Source: CALBPI01 sp038529355 (GTDB taxonomy: Bacteria; Pseudomonadota; Gammaproteobacteria; Steroidobacterales; Woeseiaceae). Taken from it: 64,000 nt of DNA. The stretch spans positions 57,580-121,579 of the forward strand of contig JBCBDU010000007.1 of assembly GCA_038529355.1 (NCBI GenBank), given 5' to 3'. The translations under genes and the position numbers were made by a program. Below, piece after piece: positions 18,001 to 26,084 of this stretch. Below the pieces are notes generated by a model, which saw only the letters and a program-made list of their open reading frames with translations, made no database searches and was not told where the DNA came from. Every line of letters begins with the position of its first letter. Position 1 is the first letter of the stretch.

Positions 18001-20317
18001 ATATAAGGACGGTTACGAAAAGGGCGTGCATGACGTCGATGCTGCTGCGTTGCTGGGCGCCGTTCTGCCAAAGCTTGAGCAAGGTGATTTACTGCAGTTC
18101 TCGCCGCCTGCGCGTGCGCTTGCGCAAATCTACTGGCATCACCAGCAAACGCTTGGTCAGCAGAGCTCGGCAGGGTTGGTGGGCAGTCTTGTGCAACGCG
18201 CCGGTGCGGTTGAGGCCGTGCAGGTGGCCCTTCAAGATAGGATGTCAACACAGATTCTGGTGGACGAGGTGGCAGGTTACCTCGCGGATTTTACCGACAC
18301 CTATGCGTTTGACCTACCGGCGGGCACCGTTGCGCAGTCGGCACGCTACCTCGTGGCAGAATTGTCGCGAGATCACATCAAATTTGTTCGCTCCGCGCCT
18401 GCACGCACACTAGTTACCACATTCAAAAAGACCATGTCTGCAAATGTGTGGCAGCAACTCAATGAGGCGATTGCCGCTTTGGCCACGGTGCCCGGTAAGC
18501 AGTATCGACTCGCGACGTCATGGCTTGCCGCATTTCAGGATGACGAAATGTCCGCGCACTACGTGCCAGAAGCGGTTGCAGAATTGATCACTGGAACAAG
18601 GTTGGAGCGTCGCGCCGTCAAAGTTGATCCGCAAATCACGGTCACAGGTTTGTTTGGCGAACATGCGAATATTTCTGGTGGAACGCTCGAAACAAGTCTG
18701 GACACATTCTTGTCGCGGCTTGCACATCACCTGGATGTGGTCGTACCCGGATACCGACAGTACCTTCAGCGGCGACGAGAGTTTTTGGATGAGGCGCGCG
18801 ATGCACTGCGGCTCGACGAATTTCGACCAAGACCGCTCAGTTCGTTTGTCCGTAACCGCCTGATTAACGAATCGTACTTGCCAATTATCGGCGACAATCT
18901 GGCAAAGCAAATCGGTACGACGGGCGATACGAAGCGCTCCGATTTGAGCGGTTTGCTGATGATGATTTCACCGCCTGGGTATGGCAAGACCACGTTAATG
19001 GAATACGTTGCCAGCCGTTTGGGGCTGACGTTTGTTAAAGTGAATGGCCCTGCGCTCGGTCATCATGTGACGTCACTGGATCCAGCGACGGCGCCGGATG
19101 CAACATCGGCGCAGGAGTTGGAAAAACTGAACCTGTCGTTCGAGATGGGTGACAACGTCATGTTGTATCTCGATGACATCCAGCATACTAGCGCCGAGTT
19201 CCTGCAAAAATTTATATCGTTGTGCGATTCGACGCGCCGGGTTGAAGGCGTGTGGAAAGGCAATACGCGTACTTACGATCTTCGCGGTCGTAAATTCTGT
19301 GTGGTCATGGCTGGTAACCCCTACACCGAGTCTGGTGAGGTTTTTAGGGTGCCGGACATGTTGGCGAACCGTGCCGATATCTACAATTTGGGGGATGTGC
19401 TGAGCGGTAAGGAAGAGCAGTTCAGCCTGAGCTACATCGAGAACGCGTTGACATCAAATGCGGTGCTGGCACCGTTGGCGACAAGGGATATCGAAGACGT
19501 CTATCGTTTCATTGACCGTGCTCGCGGACGCAGCGTTGCATCGACTGACCTGACTCATAGCTACAGTGGTGCCGAGATCAACGAAATCACCACCGTCCTG
19601 CAACGGCTGCTGCAGTTGCAAGAGGTCGTTCTGAAGGTCAATCAACAATACATTGAATCTGCTGCGCAGGAGGATCATTACCGCGTTGAGCCGCCTTTCC
19701 TGTTGCAAGGTAGTTACCGCAACATGAACAAGCTGGCCGAGAAAGTATCGGCAGTCATGAATGAAGCTGAACTGACCGCTTTGGTGTCCGATCACTATCG
19801 CGGTGAAGCTCAACTGTTGTCGCAGGGGACAGAAGCAAACCTGCTCAAGTTAGGTGAGTTGAACGGCAGTCTGTCAACAGAGGAGACAGCGCGCTGGAGT
19901 CAGATCAAGGCAGATTTCGTTCGCAACAAGAAGTTTGGTGGTGGTGAAGAAGACGTAGGCAATCGGATCGCAATGCAATTGTCAGATCTCGTCGAGACGA
20001 TCGATGGCATGGGGAACCCTGGCGATACGCTCGCTGAGCTTCGGCAGCACAACTTGCAAGCGACGGACAGCTTGCGTGAGGCACTCGAGGCGCTGCGCAC
20101 CGCCGTCGCAGAGCAACAAACCACAGTCAATGTTACCAGCGAGCCGTCTAAGGAATTCGGAGAGGTGTTGTCTGCGTTGAACACCACAATTGAGCACACG
20201 CTGTTCCCATTGGTCAGAAGCATGGACAAACGTATTGCGCAGGATCTGGAAGCACACAACAAGCTCGACAAACTCGGGCAGGAAGTTGAGCTGCTCAAAG
20301 GGCAACTCGACCCCTAG
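15089..20317 (+). CDS. Giant AAA ATPase with DUF3686-type N terminus (often called DNA-repair ATPase)
   Basis: A 1742-residue protein starting at GTG. The N-terminal 400 or so residues form a beta-rich region I associate with DUF3686. Long helical and coiled-coil regions follow (about 450-900), then an AAA ATPase module. Its Walker A is PPGYGKTT (Lys1300) and Walker B is MLYLDD (Asp1362-1363). The C-terminal 250 residues are again helical. Homologues are annotated as DNA-repair ATPases, but I know of no firm functional data, and the PspA/flotillin context points to the membrane. The gene is the last of the operon. Confidence 0.85.
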   Translation: MGNKNTDDNTLSQAVAEGGAYEIIQQRLVQHGEALEAQARALNNARTEQFGSTDMAIASRVRVRTENNCIGRDIVQVGDLLVFGFNVFIGLKTTTTVEDVFALYQLVRTGDECDMRSVPIEGSFLAGNKFRHDFDELYKFYKDTRLVQLVHKDGKLLASFQIGERLEDVRVFRWSVSSDGNELAYIDNRGERDIEMPTPFDFAWTEATRENIVQGRFPHVNVLDTVFVETTRGELTIKIENNTEAGEGIYAEPVEELNQSLNDSEILYARIGNLILLKILPYKEEQYRHFVFNKFNGTVQRIDAVGESCVQLPEDHGIIFPGGYYLQTGETRSFGEDSKGLRYKRQLKSPNGEDVLYVFYEPDEGIVALLSYNLITKSLQNPIMGHGYALAENGTVIVFNAEHEARRIHSMQIWDTPYASAEYASTAPVDDSFFSRIGNAELVRGVSDLYSVIQLIRDSEASQRHYEELRRSSARLFDDHFWLDQAEALGIGDIVREIGKAVEQVIDEFEKVEAIRHQSDQALRDAERTQRQIEIAAEAGVQKSVTEFVETLDQIRRQRGHLATIREYRYIDTARIDAMDETLVSFGDDVGARTAEFLSSDGALQPYRDSIETLAESISSRVTVATLDPDIEALDDVANGLDLLSDLIATLKVADATVQTEIVDAISAVYASLNQSRALARQRRESLGSEESVAQFGAQFKLFSQSVENALGMATTPERCDDQLARLLVQLEELEGQFSESETFLTDIMQKREEVYETFEAHKQRQLDRRQKRAQTVADAINRMLANVERRTSRAKDIDELNTYLASDALVLKIRDLVEQLRELDSPVKADDAEARMKMLRDQAIRALRDKTQLYSEDGRTIKLGPRHAFSVNTERLDLTLIPRDGELSLHLIGTQFFESVSDPILDVTRQFWDLNYESESPDVYRGEYLAYQVMREARAEEDALSWEALVSDMHDMTHLQQICREFATKKYKDGYEKGVHDVDAAALLGAVLPKLEQGDLLQFSPPARALAQIYWHHQQTLGQQSSAGLVGSLVQRAGAVEAVQVALQDRMSTQILVDEVAGYLADFTDTYAFDLPAGTVAQSARYLVAELSRDHIKFVRSAPARTLVTTFKKTMSANVWQQLNEAIAALATVPGKQYRLATSWLAAFQDDEMSAHYVPEAVAELITGTRLERRAVKVDPQITVTGLFGEHANISGGTLETSLDTFLSRLAHHLDVVVPGYRQYLQRRREFLDEARDALRLDEFRPRPLSSFVRNRLINESYLPIIGDNLAKQIGTTGDTKRSDLSGLLMMISPPGYGKTTLMEYVASRLGLTFVKVNGPALGHHVTSLDPATAPDATSAQELEKLNLSFEMGDNVMLYLDDIQHTSAEFLQKFISLCDSTRRVEGVWKGNTRTYDLRGRKFCVVMAGNPYTESGEVFRVPDMLANRADIYNLGDVLSGKEEQFSLSYIENALTSNAVLAPLATRDIEDVYRFIDRARGRSVASTDLTHSYSGAEINEITTVLQRLLQLQEVVLKVNQQYIESAAQEDHYRVEPPFLLQGSYRNMNKLAEKVSAVMNEAELTALVSDHYRGEAQLLSQGTEANLLKLGELNGSLSTEETARWSQIKADFVRNKKFGGGEEDVGNRIAMQLSDLVETIDGMGNPGDTLAELRQHNLQATDSLREALEALRTAVAEQQTTVNVTSEPSKEFGEVLSALNTTIEHTLFPLVRSMDKRIAQDLEAHNKLDKLGQEVELLKGQLDP

Positions 20318-20338
20318 GCGCTGCTGCCGGTAACAACG

Positions 20339-20363
20339 AAAAACGGCCGCACAGGGCGGCCGT
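20339..20363 (-). terminator. Terminator of rpoH, possibly bidirectional
   Basis: ACGGCCGC (20343-20350) pairs with GCGGCCGT (20356-20363) around a five-base loop. Read on the minus strand the stem is followed by TTTTT, so it ends rpoH transcripts. It may also stop the convergent ATPase transcript. Confidence 0.8.
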
Positions 20364-20390
20364 TCGATCTTCGCGGAGCAAGCTTTGGCG

Positions 20391-21254
20391 TTAGGCCGCC
20401 ATCGCCACTTTCAACTTCTTGATGGCAGCGTTTTCGATCTGTCGAATCCGCTCAGCCGAGACGCTGTAACGCGCAGCCATTTCGTGCAGCGTGGATTTAG
20501 ATTCAGACAGCCAGCGTTGCTGCAGGATGTCGCGGCTGCGATCGTCCAGACCTTGCAGCGCTTCGGCCAAACGGGCGGATGCGTCCTGCTGCCAGTCAGC
20601 GCTTTCGATCAGATCAGCGGGGTCAGCATTTTCGCTGCGCAGGAATGCTGCGGGCGAGAACGTTTTCTCGTCGTCATCTGCCGGACCCAGGTCGAATGTA
20701 GCGTCACGTGCAGTTAGACGTTTTTCCATCTCGGTCACTTCGCGCGCACTGACACCAAGATCCTTAGCAACCGCTTGTGTTTCTTCGTGCGACAACCACG
20801 CCAGATTTTTCTTCGCCTTGCGCAGGTTGAAGAACAGTTTGCGTTGCGCCTTGGTCGTCGCCACTTTGACGACGCGCCAGTTGCGCAGCACGAACTCGTG
20901 GATCTCGGCGCGAATCCAATGCACGGCGAACGACACCAGACGCACGCCAACGTCAGGATCAAAGCGTTTGACCGCTTTCATCAGGCCGACGTTGCCTTCC
21001 TGGATCAGATCGCCAATCGGCAAACCGTAGCCGCTGTAACCTTTGGCAATGTGCACAACAAAACGTAAGTGCGCCATGACCAACGAGCGGGCGGAATCCA
21101 GGTTCTCGTTTTCAATGTAATCGCGAGCCAACGATTGCTCGTCTTCCTTACTCAACACCGGAATCGCGCTGACCGCCTGGATATAGGCATCCAGACTGCC
21201 GACGGGGCCGGCGAGCATAAGCTCTTGGTTTTTCAATGCGATAGCAGTTGTCAT
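20391..21254 (-). CDS. rpoH: RNA polymerase heat-shock sigma factor sigma-32
   Basis: A 287-residue group-3 sigma-70 factor directing RNA polymerase to heat-shock promoters. Region 2 is clear (AHLRFVVHIAKGY, DLIQEGNVGLMKAV, then VSFAVHWIRAEIHEFVLRNWRVVK with the RpoH-type QRKLFFNLRK box). Region 4 ends the protein (YSVSAERIRQIENAAIKKLK). AAGGA precedes the ATG. The order ftsY-ftsE-ftsX-rpoH is the classic gammaproteobacterial one. Its promoter region carries a perfect CIRCE element, implying repression by HrcA. Confidence 0.96.
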   Translation of the reverse strand: MTTAIALKNQELMLAGPVGSLDAYIQAVSAIPVLSKEDEQSLARDYIENENLDSARSLVMAHLRFVVHIAKGYSGYGLPIGDLIQEGNVGLMKAVKRFDPDVGVRLVSFAVHWIRAEIHEFVLRNWRVVKVATTKAQRKLFFNLRKAKKNLAWLSHEETQAVAKDLGVSAREVTEMEKRLTARDATFDLGPADDDEKTFSPAAFLRSENADPADLIESADWQQDASARLAEALQGLDDRSRDILQQRWLSESKSTLHEMAARYSVSAERIRQIENAAIKKLKVAMAA

Positions 21255-21317
21255 GTGATCCTTCCATTTCGATCAGGGTTGCTCAGTAGACCGTTTGCAA
21301 GCCCGCTTTATTACCGA

Positions 21318-21347
21318 ATTTTAGCACTCTGGGGATTAGAGTGCTAA
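21318..21347 (-). promoter_or_regulatory. CIRCE operator (HrcA site) overlapping a putative rpoH promoter
   Basis: TTAGCACTC, nine bases, GAGTGCTAA at 21321-21347 matches the CIRCE consensus exactly. Read toward rpoH, TTAGCA could serve as a -35 and TAAAAT (21318-21323) as a -10 with an 18-base spacer, so bound HrcA would block the promoter. It lies 66 bases upstream of the rpoH start. HrcA itself is not encoded in the window. Confidence 0.92.
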
Positions 21348-21407
21348 GTGCTATGGGCGTTCCGTGATTTAATTCGAAATTTTCGCAAAAATAGATGCGC
21401 AGGAGAT

Positions 21408-22319
21408 TTATTTGAGATCAATACGCCGCATATGGCGCGCGGTTGCGAACCATGAGCCGCTCAAGCCCAGGCTGACGCCGATACCGATGATCAACCCCAT
21501 TTCACGTAGGTCGGGACCCATCAGCTTCCAGCTGCTGCCATATAGACCGGCCAACTGACCGACAGGTCCGCTGAGCAAGCCCAGCATGATGGCCAGCAGC
21601 GCCAGTGCCAGCAGCCCGCCGCCGATGCCATACCACAGCCCGGTGTACAGGAACGGCCGTCTAATGAACGGATCGCTGGCGCCGATCAGCTGCATGATCT
21701 CGATCTCATCGCGTCGATTCTGGATATCGAGGCGAATCGTGTTGCCAATGACCACGAGCAGGCCGAGCCCTAGTGCGCCGCCGGCAATCCAAATGGCGCG
21801 TCGCACGAGACTGAGAATGCCCTGGAAGCGCGCGATCCACTCTGTGTCGAGCTGCACGATATCGGTTTCGGGCAAGCCATCGAGTTCCTGGCGCAACAAA
21901 TCGCTGGCCGCAACGCTGAGACTGGCAATCGGGCGCACCACCAGCGTGTGCGGCAGCGGATTGCCGTCGAGGTTGTCGATGGCATCGTTGAAGCCGGATT
22001 GTTGTGCAAATATTTCCAATGCCGAATCGGCGTCGATCAGCGTGACCGCCTCAATGTCCGCGCGTGATGCGAGCAGGTCGGCAAGCTTTTGTGCCTTGTC
22101 GCGCTCGAGGCCAGGCTGCAGATACAGCGAGAAATCAACAGCGTCCTGCCAGCCGCCTGTTACCTGCAGCGCATTCTTGACCATGACGTGCAGCGCGGCT
22201 GGCAACGCCAGCGTGATGGCGATGACGAGAATCGTCAGAAAGCTGGCCAGCGGTGCATAAGCGAGCTTGCCGAGCGAGGCGACCAGTACCTGGAAGTGTC
22301 GAGTGAAGTAGGCGCCCAT
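21408..22319 (-). CDS. ftsX: Cell-division protein FtsX
   Basis: A 303-residue FtsX: cytoplasmic N terminus, a first helix (about 22-45), a periplasmic domain (about 50-165), and three more helices in the C-terminal half. With FtsE it transmits ATP hydrolysis to activate amidase regulators such as EnvC at the septum. Its start overlaps the end of ftsE, indicating translational coupling. Confidence 0.94.
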   Translation of the reverse strand: MGAYFTRHFQVLVASLGKLAYAPLASFLTILVIAITLALPAALHVMVKNALQVTGGWQDAVDFSLYLQPGLERDKAQKLADLLASRADIEAVTLIDADSALEIFAQQSGFNDAIDNLDGNPLPHTLVVRPIASLSVAASDLLRQELDGLPETDIVQLDTEWIARFQGILSLVRRAIWIAGGALGLGLLVVIGNTIRLDIQNRRDEIEIMQLIGASDPFIRRPFLYTGLWYGIGGGLLALALLAIMLGLLSGPVGQLAGLYGSSWKLMGPDLREMGLIIGIGVSLGLSGSWFATARHMRRIDLK

Positions 22320-23014
22320 CAGTCGTCAAACATTGCCGTGGTTTCGGTTAGGCTGGCCGTATCGTATTGCAGAGCACCTTGCGACAGCGCGATGCGGCGA
22401 TGTCCAAGGCTGTCGATCAGGCTGATGTCGTGCGAGGCAATGACCAGCGTGACGCCGATTTCGCGAAAGCGTTCGAACAGATGCATGATGCCGAGCGACA
22501 ATTCCGGGTCGAGGTTGCCGGTCGGCTCATCGGCGATGACGATTTTCGGGCGAGCGACAATAGCGCGCGCGATGCCGACGCGCTGTTGCTCACCGGACGA
22601 GAGTGTCTCCGGTCGCTGTTTTTCCTTGTTGAGCAAATCGACCTGATCCAGCGCTGCGCGCACGCGCTTGCCGATGTCGCGATGGTTCCAGCCGGCGATG
22701 ACGAGCGGCAGCGATACGTTGTCGAACACCGTGCGGTCGAACAACAGTTTGTGATCCTGAAACACCATGCCGATGTCGCGTCGATAGGCAGGCAACCCGC
22801 GTCGCGAGATGCCGCGCGTGCTGCGTTTGTCCACCAGCAGTTGGCCGCGGGTCGGGCGTTCGATCAGGCCGATCAGCCGGAGCAGTGTGCTCTTGCCCGC
22901 GCCCGAGTGGCCGGTGACGAACACCAGCTCGCCGGCGTTGATCACAAGGTTCAGGCCGACAATCGCCTCGTGGCCACCCGGATAACGTTTGCTGACGTTA
23001 TCGAATTGAATCAT
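22319..23014 (-). CDS. ftsE: Cell-division ATP-binding protein FtsE
   Basis: A 231-residue ABC ATPase. Walker A is GHSGAGKST, signature LSSGEQQRVG, Walker B VIADEPTGNLD, switch His in IASHDI. Pairs with FtsX in the division complex. Start and stop overlap ftsY and ftsX by a few bases. Confidence 0.95.
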   Translation of the reverse strand: MIQFDNVSKRYPGGHEAIVGLNLVINAGELVFVTGHSGAGKSTLLRLIGLIERPTRGQLLVDKRSTRGISRRGLPAYRRDIGMVFQDHKLLFDRTVFDNVSLPLVIAGWNHRDIGKRVRAALDQVDLLNKEKQRPETLSSGEQQRVGIARAIVARPKIVIADEPTGNLDPELSLGIMHLFERFREIGVTLVIASHDISLIDSLGHRRIALSQGALQYDTASLTETTAMFDD

Positions 23015-23949
23015 GTGCGCTCGCCCAGTAACGCCTCGGCAAATCCTTCGGCCTCGAACGGCTGCAGGTCGTCGATGTGTTCGCCGATGCCAATAAAGCG
23101 CACCGCGATGCCGAGCTGGTCGGCAATGGCTAACAAGATGCCGCCTTTGGCGCTGCCATCGAGTTTGGTCACGGTGATACCGGTCAATGTTAGCGCGGCA
23201 TGAAAATCCTTAGCCTGTTGCATCGCGTTCTGGCCTTGGCCGCCGTCGATGACCAGCATGACCTCGTGCGGCGCTGTGTCGTCATGGCGCGCGATGACCC
23301 GTTTAACCTTTGCGAGCTCATCCATCAAGCCCTGTTGATTTTGCAGGCGCCCGGCGGTGTCGGCGATCAACACATCGATGTTGCGTGACTTGGCCGCACT
23401 GATGGCATCAAACACCACGGCCGCCGGATCGGCACCGCTGGTTTGCGCAATAACCGGGATGCTGTTGCGCTCGCCCCAGGCCTGCAACTGCTCAACAGCC
23501 GCAGCGCGAAACGTATCAGCAGCGGCGAGCATGACGCTGAGCCCTTGTTGCTGGAACTTGCGCGCCAGCTTGCCGGCGGTAGTGGTCTTGCCAGCGCCGT
23601 TTACGCCGACCATCAGAATCACATACGGGCGAGCCTCACTGATCACCAGCGGTTGTTCACTCGGCTTGAGCAGGTCACTCAGTGTGCGCTTGAGTCCGTC
23701 TTGCAGCGCCTCGGCGTCCTTTTTCTCGCGCCGCGCCAGCGAACGGTTCAAGCCGTCCATGACCTTTTGCGTCGTATCGATGCCGACGTCGGCCATGATC
23801 AGGCGCGTCTCGATCTCCTCGAGCACGGCATCGTCGATGCGACCGCCCGGCATCAGCTCGGTGATGTCGCGAGTCAGCCACGAATCGCCCTTGTTCAGGC
23901 GCGCGCGCAGCCGCTTGAAAAAGCCCGGTTTCTTCGAGTCGTCAGCCAT
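23011..23949 (-). CDS. ftsY: Signal-recognition-particle receptor FtsY
   Basis: A 312-residue SRP GTPase that docks ribosome-nascent-chain complexes at the membrane. The NG domain is complete: GVNGAGKTTT (G1), DTAGR (G3) and TKLDGSAKGG (G4/closing loop). The acidic A domain of E. coli FtsY is almost absent; the protein begins with a short basic stretch (KKPGFFKRLRARL) that can bind membranes. First gene of the ftsYEX unit, divergent from rsmD. Confidence 0.95.
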   Translation of the reverse strand: MADDSKKPGFFKRLRARLNKGDSWLTRDITELMPGGRIDDAVLEEIETRLIMADVGIDTTQKVMDGLNRSLARREKKDAEALQDGLKRTLSDLLKPSEQPLVISEARPYVILMVGVNGAGKTTTAGKLARKFQQQGLSVMLAAADTFRAAAVEQLQAWGERNSIPVIAQTSGADPAAVVFDAISAAKSRNIDVLIADTAGRLQNQQGLMDELAKVKRVIARHDDTAPHEVMLVIDGGQGQNAMQQAKDFHAALTLTGITVTKLDGSAKGGILLAIADQLGIAVRFIGIGEHIDDLQPFEAEGFAEALLGERT

Positions 23950-24035
23950 GCGCGTGTTTCATCCCAGTCATCCGCGTAATGCTAACAGTCGCCTTGGTGG
24001 TTTTAGAAGCATTGCAGGCGCGCTACCCTGCCGCC

Positions 24036-24620
24036 ATGGCGAACAAACGCAATAACAACACGGTGCGCATCATCGGTGGTCGCTGGCGCAGCCGCCGCCT
24101 GCCGGTTGCCGATGTGCCCGGTTTGCGACCGAGCGGTGATCGAACCCGCGAAACGCTGTTTAACTGGCTGGCACCGCACGTGCCTGGCGCGCGTGTGCTC
24201 GATGCCTTCGCCGGCAGCGGTGCGCTCGGTTTGGAGGCGTTGTCTCGTGGCGCGCAACATGCTGTGCTTGTCGAGCAACACCCCGTGTGTGTGGCTGCGC
24301 TGCAAGAAAACGTTGCGCTGCTCGGTGCGCAGGCCGAGGTTGTTCGTGCCGACGTGCGTCAGTGGTTGCGCAGGTCACCAGCCAGCGTGCCTTTCGATGT
24401 GGTGTTTCTCGACCCGCCGTTTGCCGATGACGATATTGAGCAATTGTGTACACTGCTTGTCGAACGGGCGTGGCTTGCGCCGGGTGCGCTGGTCTACATC
24501 GAGCAGCCGGATGCTGCGTCAGCGAAGATGCCGGCCGCGCTGCAATTGTCAAAGTCGCGCACCGTTGGCAAGGTGTCGATCGCGCTGTATGAATGGTCAC
24601 GAACAGGAGCCGACGAATGA
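24036..24620 (+). CDS. rsmD: 16S rRNA (guanine966-N2)-methyltransferase
   Basis: A 194-residue SAM-dependent methyltransferase modifying G966 of 16S rRNA. Seen: RIIGGRWRSRRL at the N terminus, SAM motif DAFAGSGALGLEALSRGA, and catalytic DPPF. The ATG at 24036 is chosen since MANKRNN leads directly into the conserved start; upstream codons look non-coding. Divergent from ftsY and coupled to coaD by an ATGA overlap. Confidence 0.93.
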   Translation: MANKRNNNTVRIIGGRWRSRRLPVADVPGLRPSGDRTRETLFNWLAPHVPGARVLDAFAGSGALGLEALSRGAQHAVLVEQHPVCVAALQENVALLGAQAEVVRADVRQWLRRSPASVPFDVVFLDPPFADDDIEQLCTLLVERAWLAPGALVYIEQPDAASAKMPAALQLSKSRTVGKVSIALYEWSRTGADE

Positions 24621-25102
24621 GCGAAATGGCTGCAATGTATCCGGGCACGTTTGATCCGGTCACCCACGGTCACGAGGATCTGGTGCGCCGCGCCGCCAAA
24701 CTGTTTTCGCGTGTCGTCGTTGCGGTGGCAGCGAACCCGGGCAAGGCGCCGATGTTTACGTTGGGCGAGCGTGTGGAGCTTGCGCGCGAGGTGTTTGCAG
24801 ACATTTCGAATGTGACCGTGACCGGTTACACCGGGCTGACGATTGAATTCGCGCGTGACAATGGTCTGGGTGTGCTCGTGCGCGGCCTGCGCGCCGTGTC
24901 CGATTTCGAATACGAGTTCCAGCTGGCGAATATGAATCGTCACCTGGTACCGGAGGTCGAGAGCGCATTTTTGACGCCGCAGGATAAGTACTCCTACATC
25001 TCATCGACGCTGGTACGCGAGATCGCGAAGCTCGGCGGTGATGTCAGCCAGTTCGTCGCACCGGTCGTGCGCGATGCGCTGAACCTCAAGACTGGCAATT
25101 AG
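24617..25102 (+). CDS. coaD: Phosphopantetheine adenylyltransferase
   Basis: A 161-residue nucleotidyltransferase making dephospho-CoA from phosphopantetheine and ATP. The YPGTFDPVTHGH motif and the C-terminal SSTLVREIAKLGG are both present. The ATG at 24617 is preceded by AGGAG and overlaps the rsmD stop. Its end overlaps the convergent mutM by 17 bases. Confidence 0.96.
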   Translation: MSEMAAMYPGTFDPVTHGHEDLVRRAAKLFSRVVVAVAANPGKAPMFTLGERVELAREVFADISNVTVTGYTGLTIEFARDNGLGVLVRGLRAVSDFEYEFQLANMNRHLVPEVESAFLTPQDKYSYISSTLVREIAKLGGDVSQFVAPVVRDALNLKTGN

Positions 25103-25898
25103 TGCAATAAAACGTTGAGCGTTGGCCGATCACGCGTTGCGTGATGGCTTTACCGCAGGTTGTGCAAGGCTCGCCGGTGCGGCCGTAGGTGTTCAACTGT
25201 TGCGCAAAATAACCGGGATTGCCGTCACCACCCAGATAGTCACGCAGCGTCGTGCCGCCGGCGGTAATCGCCTTGCCCAACACGTGCTTGATCGCATCGG
25301 TCAGCCGCTGCATCTTCGGGCGCGAGAGTTTGCCGGCCTGGCGCAGCGGGTGAATGCCGGCCAGAAACAACGCTTCGCTGGCGTAGATGTTGCCCACGCC
25401 GACGACCACTTTGGCGTCCATGATGAATGACTTGATCGCCACACGGCGGCCGCGGCTGGCTTGATAAAGGTGGCTCGCATCAAAAGCGTCGGACAGTGGT
25501 TCTGGCCCGAGGCTTGCCAGCAACGGATGCTGCGGCGGGTTGTCAGTCCACAGCAGGCACCCAAAGCGGCGCGGGTCGTGAAACCGCAGCGCCAGATTGT
25601 TGTCGAACACAATATCGACATGGTCGTGTTTGCGCCGCCGATGCCCCGGGTCCGTCACCTGCAGGCGGCCGGACATGCCCAGATGTACGATGGCGCTGCC
25701 GAGTTGTGTGTGCAACAGCAGGTATTTGGCGCGCCGTTCGATGTCCTCAAGTCGTTGACCGACCAGTAATTCTTCGATGTTGTCGGGCACCGGCCAGCGC
25801 AGTCGCCGCTCGTGTATATCCACGCGCACGATGCGCTGACCGACGACGTGCGGGCTGATCCCGCGCCGCGTAGTTTCGACTTCAGGTAATTCGGGCAT
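25086..25898 (-). CDS. mutM: Formamidopyrimidine-DNA glycosylase
   Basis: A 270-residue bifunctional glycosylase/AP lyase that removes 8-oxoguanine. MPELPEVE gives the catalytic Pro2 and Glu3; RRAKYLLL carries the conserved Lys. The zinc finger C-x2-C-x16-C-x2-C closes the protein (CTTC to CTNC). It belongs with MutY, encoded at 44.8 kb, in the GO repair system. Confidence 0.96.
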   Translation of the reverse strand: MPELPEVETTRRGISPHVVGQRIVRVDIHERRLRWPVPDNIEELLVGQRLEDIERRAKYLLLHTQLGSAIVHLGMSGRLQVTDPGHRRRKHDHVDIVFDNNLALRFHDPRRFGCLLWTDNPPQHPLLASLGPEPLSDAFDASHLYQASRGRRVAIKSFIMDAKVVVGVGNIYASEALFLAGIHPLRQAGKLSRPKMQRLTDAIKHVLGKAITAGGTTLRDYLGGDGNPGYFAQQLNTYGRTGEPCTTCGKAITQRVIGQRSTFYCTNCQS

Positions 25899-26084
25899 AG
25901 ATCAAGGATTCACGGAGCCGGTCGCCAGCAAGGTATGGCGGGGTGGTTTTTCGCACATGGGTCACAAAATCGCGGTCCGCTCTCAAGACGTCGGGGTGTC
26001 GCGGTTTAACGACCGGCCATAGTTTGCCATACTCGGCGTCCAGTAACGGTAGTAACCCTGGCGCAAGCCGGAAGGACAAACACT

